Assembly: GCA_963575745.1 (NCBI GenBank)
Contig: CAUYUJ010010486.1
Coordinates: 1-28,192 of the forward strand
Reading direction: 5' to 3'
Source of the DNA: Prorocentrum cordatum
Lineage: Eukaryota > Sar > Dinophyceae > Prorocentrales > Prorocentraceae
DNA: 28,192 nt
Numbering within the stretch: position 1 is the first letter of the stretch; each line of letters opens with the position of its first letter. The notes under the pieces were generated by a model. That model searched no databases and had not been told where the DNA came from. It saw nothing but the letters and a program-made list of their open reading frames with translations. Below are positions 26,363 to 28,192 of this stretch, one piece after another. The translations under genes and the position numbers were made by a program.

Positions 26363-26404
26363 CTCCACATCGCCGATGCATCGACGATGCAGCTCGATGT
26401 GGAG
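26363..26404. other. Nested perfect hairpin
   Basis: The outer stem CTCCACATCG (26363-26372) pairs with CGATGTGGAG (26395-26404). The inner stem GCATCG (26378-26383) pairs with CGATGC (26385-26390). Confidence 0.65.
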
Positions 26405-26442
26405 TCAGAATTTCTTCACGCCGATGGCGCCGATGCATCGCC

Positions 26443-26501
26443 GACGGCCACGGCCACGAGCTGGTGGACCCTGCCAGGCCTCGCGAGGGGGTCGTCGAGG
26501 G
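26443..26501 (+). pseudogene. Duplicated 3' end of the EGHxx-repeat ORF
   Basis: 59 bp match 25719-25777 at all but about five positions and would read GHGHELVDPARPREGVVEG in the corresponding frame. The differences include Pro to Leu and Trp to Gly. The frame runs on without the original stop. No upstream repeat array is attached, so this looks like a partial duplicate. Confidence 0.6.
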
Positions 26502-26577
26502 GCAGCCGCGAGGAACAAACAACGACGTAAACATAACTTCAGGAGGTCCTCACGGGTTTCTTGGGTTGGCGTTGGAA

Positions 26578-26634
26578 CCCCCTCCTTGGCGCGCGGAGCG
26601 CGCCAGGGGCGGCGCCGGTGGCGCCGCCAGGGGG
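26578..26634. other. Three-way-junction palindrome
   Basis: The closing stem CCCCCT (26578-26583) with AGGGGG (26629-26634) encloses two adjacent perfect hairpins: TGGCGCGC-GGA-GCGCGCCA (26587-26605) and GGCGGCGCC-GGT-GGCGCCGCC (26608-26628). Confidence 0.65.
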
Positions 26635-26639
26635 CTCCA

Positions 26640-27032
26640 GCGCCGATCCGAGAATCTGCACGGACCTCCGACAGTGTATATGATTGTATCACTCTTTGCT
26701 CCCCGATTTTCACAACGAGAGGAGGTGGGGGGGGGAGATGCGGTAGGGCGAGGAGTGAGGAAGGGATCTGGACGCCCGAAGTGGGTACGGGCAGACATGG
26801 GCACACTGTCCAACAACAGATGTCGTCCAACATCGACAGCGGCCGCTGTCGGGAGGGCGACGAGCTTGCTCGGACGGGCCACGCCCGTGGCGGCGCCTAC
26901 GGCGAGTCCTGCGCAGAGGGAAGAGGAGACGCGATGGGTCGTCGCAGCGGAGCAGGTCAGGGTCAGCCCGCCGGCCACGGGGGTCACCGCCCACGGGGGC
27001 GAGAGGGCCGGTGGCTGCAAATCCTGCAACGC
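26640..27032. other. No gene recognised
   Basis: GC-rich unassigned sequence with a G9 run at about 26728. Open frames on both strands have no motif. Confidence 0.5.
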
Positions 27033-27224
27033 TTAAGGTCGGGCCTGCCCCTCGACAGGAGGAACATTCAAAACTTGTATGTGTATATATATATATAATA
27101 GCAACAAACAACAAAACAGTCCGGGGACGAAGTTTTACCATATTTGAGCATTTTGTGCGTATCTGTTGACTAGTTTTCGCTTTTCGTCCAGATTCCCCCT
27201 GTATGGGGGATAGGCCCGACCTAA
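27033..27224 (+). mobile_element. Miniature hairpin-ended element, family 1, copy E (with TA expansion)
   Basis: Left end TTAAGGTCGGGCCTGCCCCT with CGACAGGAGG; right end CCCCCTGTATGGGGG, ATAGGCCCGACCTAA. The best preserved outermost repeats: TTAAGGTCGGGCCT against TTAGGTCGGGCCTAT. The core GTCCGGGGACGAAGTTTTAC and TTTGAGCAT is conserved. A (TA)n run at 27084-27098 explains the extra 20-30 bp. ATCCTGCAA lies just outside both ends (27021 and 27231), a possible imperfect target duplication. Confidence 0.82.
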
Positions 27225-28192
27225 TGCAAGATCCTGCAAGGCCAGGCGTTGGCTGTGCCAGTGTCGGGGGGTCCGTTCGCGGTCCTGGAGGTGGCTTTCT
27301 ATTGGCTGTCAGTATCGTTTAACCGACCCCCATCCCCATCCCCATCCCCTTCGAGACGCCCACCAAATTACCCCCCAAGCTGGGGATGCGCCCCTCGAAA
27401 CCCGAAGGGAACGGCCTGCATCTCCATCTAGGGGGGGTTCAATCGGCCAGTGGGGCCCGGGCCACGCCGCTGGGGATGGGGATCGGATAAGCGCTGCTCA
27501 GGCTGGGCAGGGCTCGGGAGGCCCCCACCAGAACTGCAGGCGCAGTGTTCTCTGCACTGGTTGAGCCAGGTTGGCGCTGAGCCGGCGGCACCGTCCACGC
27601 CCGACGGGTGCAGCGTCAGGGGGGCTCCGGGGGAAGCGAAGACTCCGATTTCCAAGGTTTTCGGGCGTTCTCGTCGGTTCTCGTCGGCGGTCCAACCTCG
27701 GGGTTGTTATATATCCAGCGGCTGCGCCTCGGCGAGAGCGTTCCCTGGGTGCCCCGATCGTCCCAGGCGGCCCTCCCAGGCTCCCCCTGCCTGGCATCGT
27801 CTCTTCGCTTGCTGTACATATCGTGCCTGGTGCCGGGCTTCACAGTTTTGTCCACCGCCGGTTTGACGCCGTTGAATGAGGCTTCTTCGACAGAGCGCAG
27901 ACATGTGGCTTATGCCAGCGTCTCACCTCGCTCCTCCCATCTTCCCCTTTCCTGGGTGTACCAGGCTGCCTGACTGCACCGGAAGTAAGGAGGAGCAGGA
28001 GAGAGAACAGTAAAAAGAGAGGATATTCAGGGAGGAGTAGAAGGGAAGAAGAGGAAACGGAAAAATGAGGGAGGAGGAGGAGGAGGTAGAGGAGGATGGG
28101 GCAGTAGGAGGTGCATGAGGGGGATCAGGAGAAGGGTGGATGGCTGAGGGATGCTGAGTGTCAGACGATGCGTCGGGCTCGTCTTCCTTTGA
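27225..28192. other. No gene recognised; purine-rich at the window end
   Basis: A (CCCCAT)n run occurs at 27328-27350. From about 27985 the sequence is purine-rich (GGAGGAGCAGGAG-like). Open frames have no recognisable domain. Confidence 0.5.

Noticed and set aside
1-28192. CRISPR-like arrays
   Set aside because: The tandem repeats have no unique constant-length spacers, no cas genes are present, and the window is eukaryotic in character.
1-28192. Dinoflagellate spliced leader, rRNA or snRNA genes
   Set aside because: No match to the SL core or to conserved rRNA/5S words was seen on either strand by eye.

Overview
The window looks like intergenic or intron-rich DNA from a dinoflagellate nuclear genome. 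This is an inference. The evidence is very GC-rich sequence, dense micro- and minisatellites, no operon-like gene packing, and a decayed LINE-type retroelement whose reverse transcriptase motifs (motif B GCSMATSLI, catalytic YVDD) and terminal zinc-finger layout resemble dinoflagellate retroelements. I found no tRNA, rRNA, DinoSL-like spliced leader, CRISPR or bacterial-type signals, and no intact conserved cellular gene. Species cannot be named from the sequence alone.

Layout. 1-4612: 5'-truncated (by the window edge) LINE polyprotein remnant, in order endonuclease, reverse transcriptase, CCH(C)-type zinc finger, RNase H, C-terminal zinc fingers. Nearly all of it lies in one frame, broken by three single-base frameshifts, three nonsense codons and a D-to-G change at the first RNase H catalytic position. 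4613-9200: long (CCT)n, (CA)n, (GGA)n and (TCA)n tracts with short unassigned gaps. 9345-13900: a mosaic of dispersed repeats, a composite (GAT)n/GTGTCCCG tract, a GATC-rich 12-bp repeat and a degenerate CTTGGGG minisatellite. 13900-15500: three different miniature inverted-repeat elements close together, one inside what may be an intron of an acidic-repeat ORF. 15500-21800: degenerate minisatellites, strong hairpins and a nested inverted-repeat element at 19677-19873. 21750-24860: a miniature element between 69-bp direct repeats, then a higher-order minisatellite of 12-bp and 42-bp units. 24980-26510: a possible acidic/His-rich repeat gene and a partial duplicate of its 3' end. 26570-28192: three-way-junction palindrome, another miniature element copy, and unassigned sequence.

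The most notable content is the set of small, structured, non-coding elements. One family has five copies (about 158-192 bp) whose terminal inverted repeats each carry their own CCCC-TACA-GGGG hairpin; one copy has a clean 7-bp target duplication. A second family has three copies built of TGTTCTAAGAACA palindromes. There is also a single-copy foldback element of 174 bp and a six-fold ACCGTGCGGTGA nested palindrome. No transposase is visible in the window, so all would be non-autonomous. The links to dinoflagellate Introner-type elements suggested below are hypotheses.
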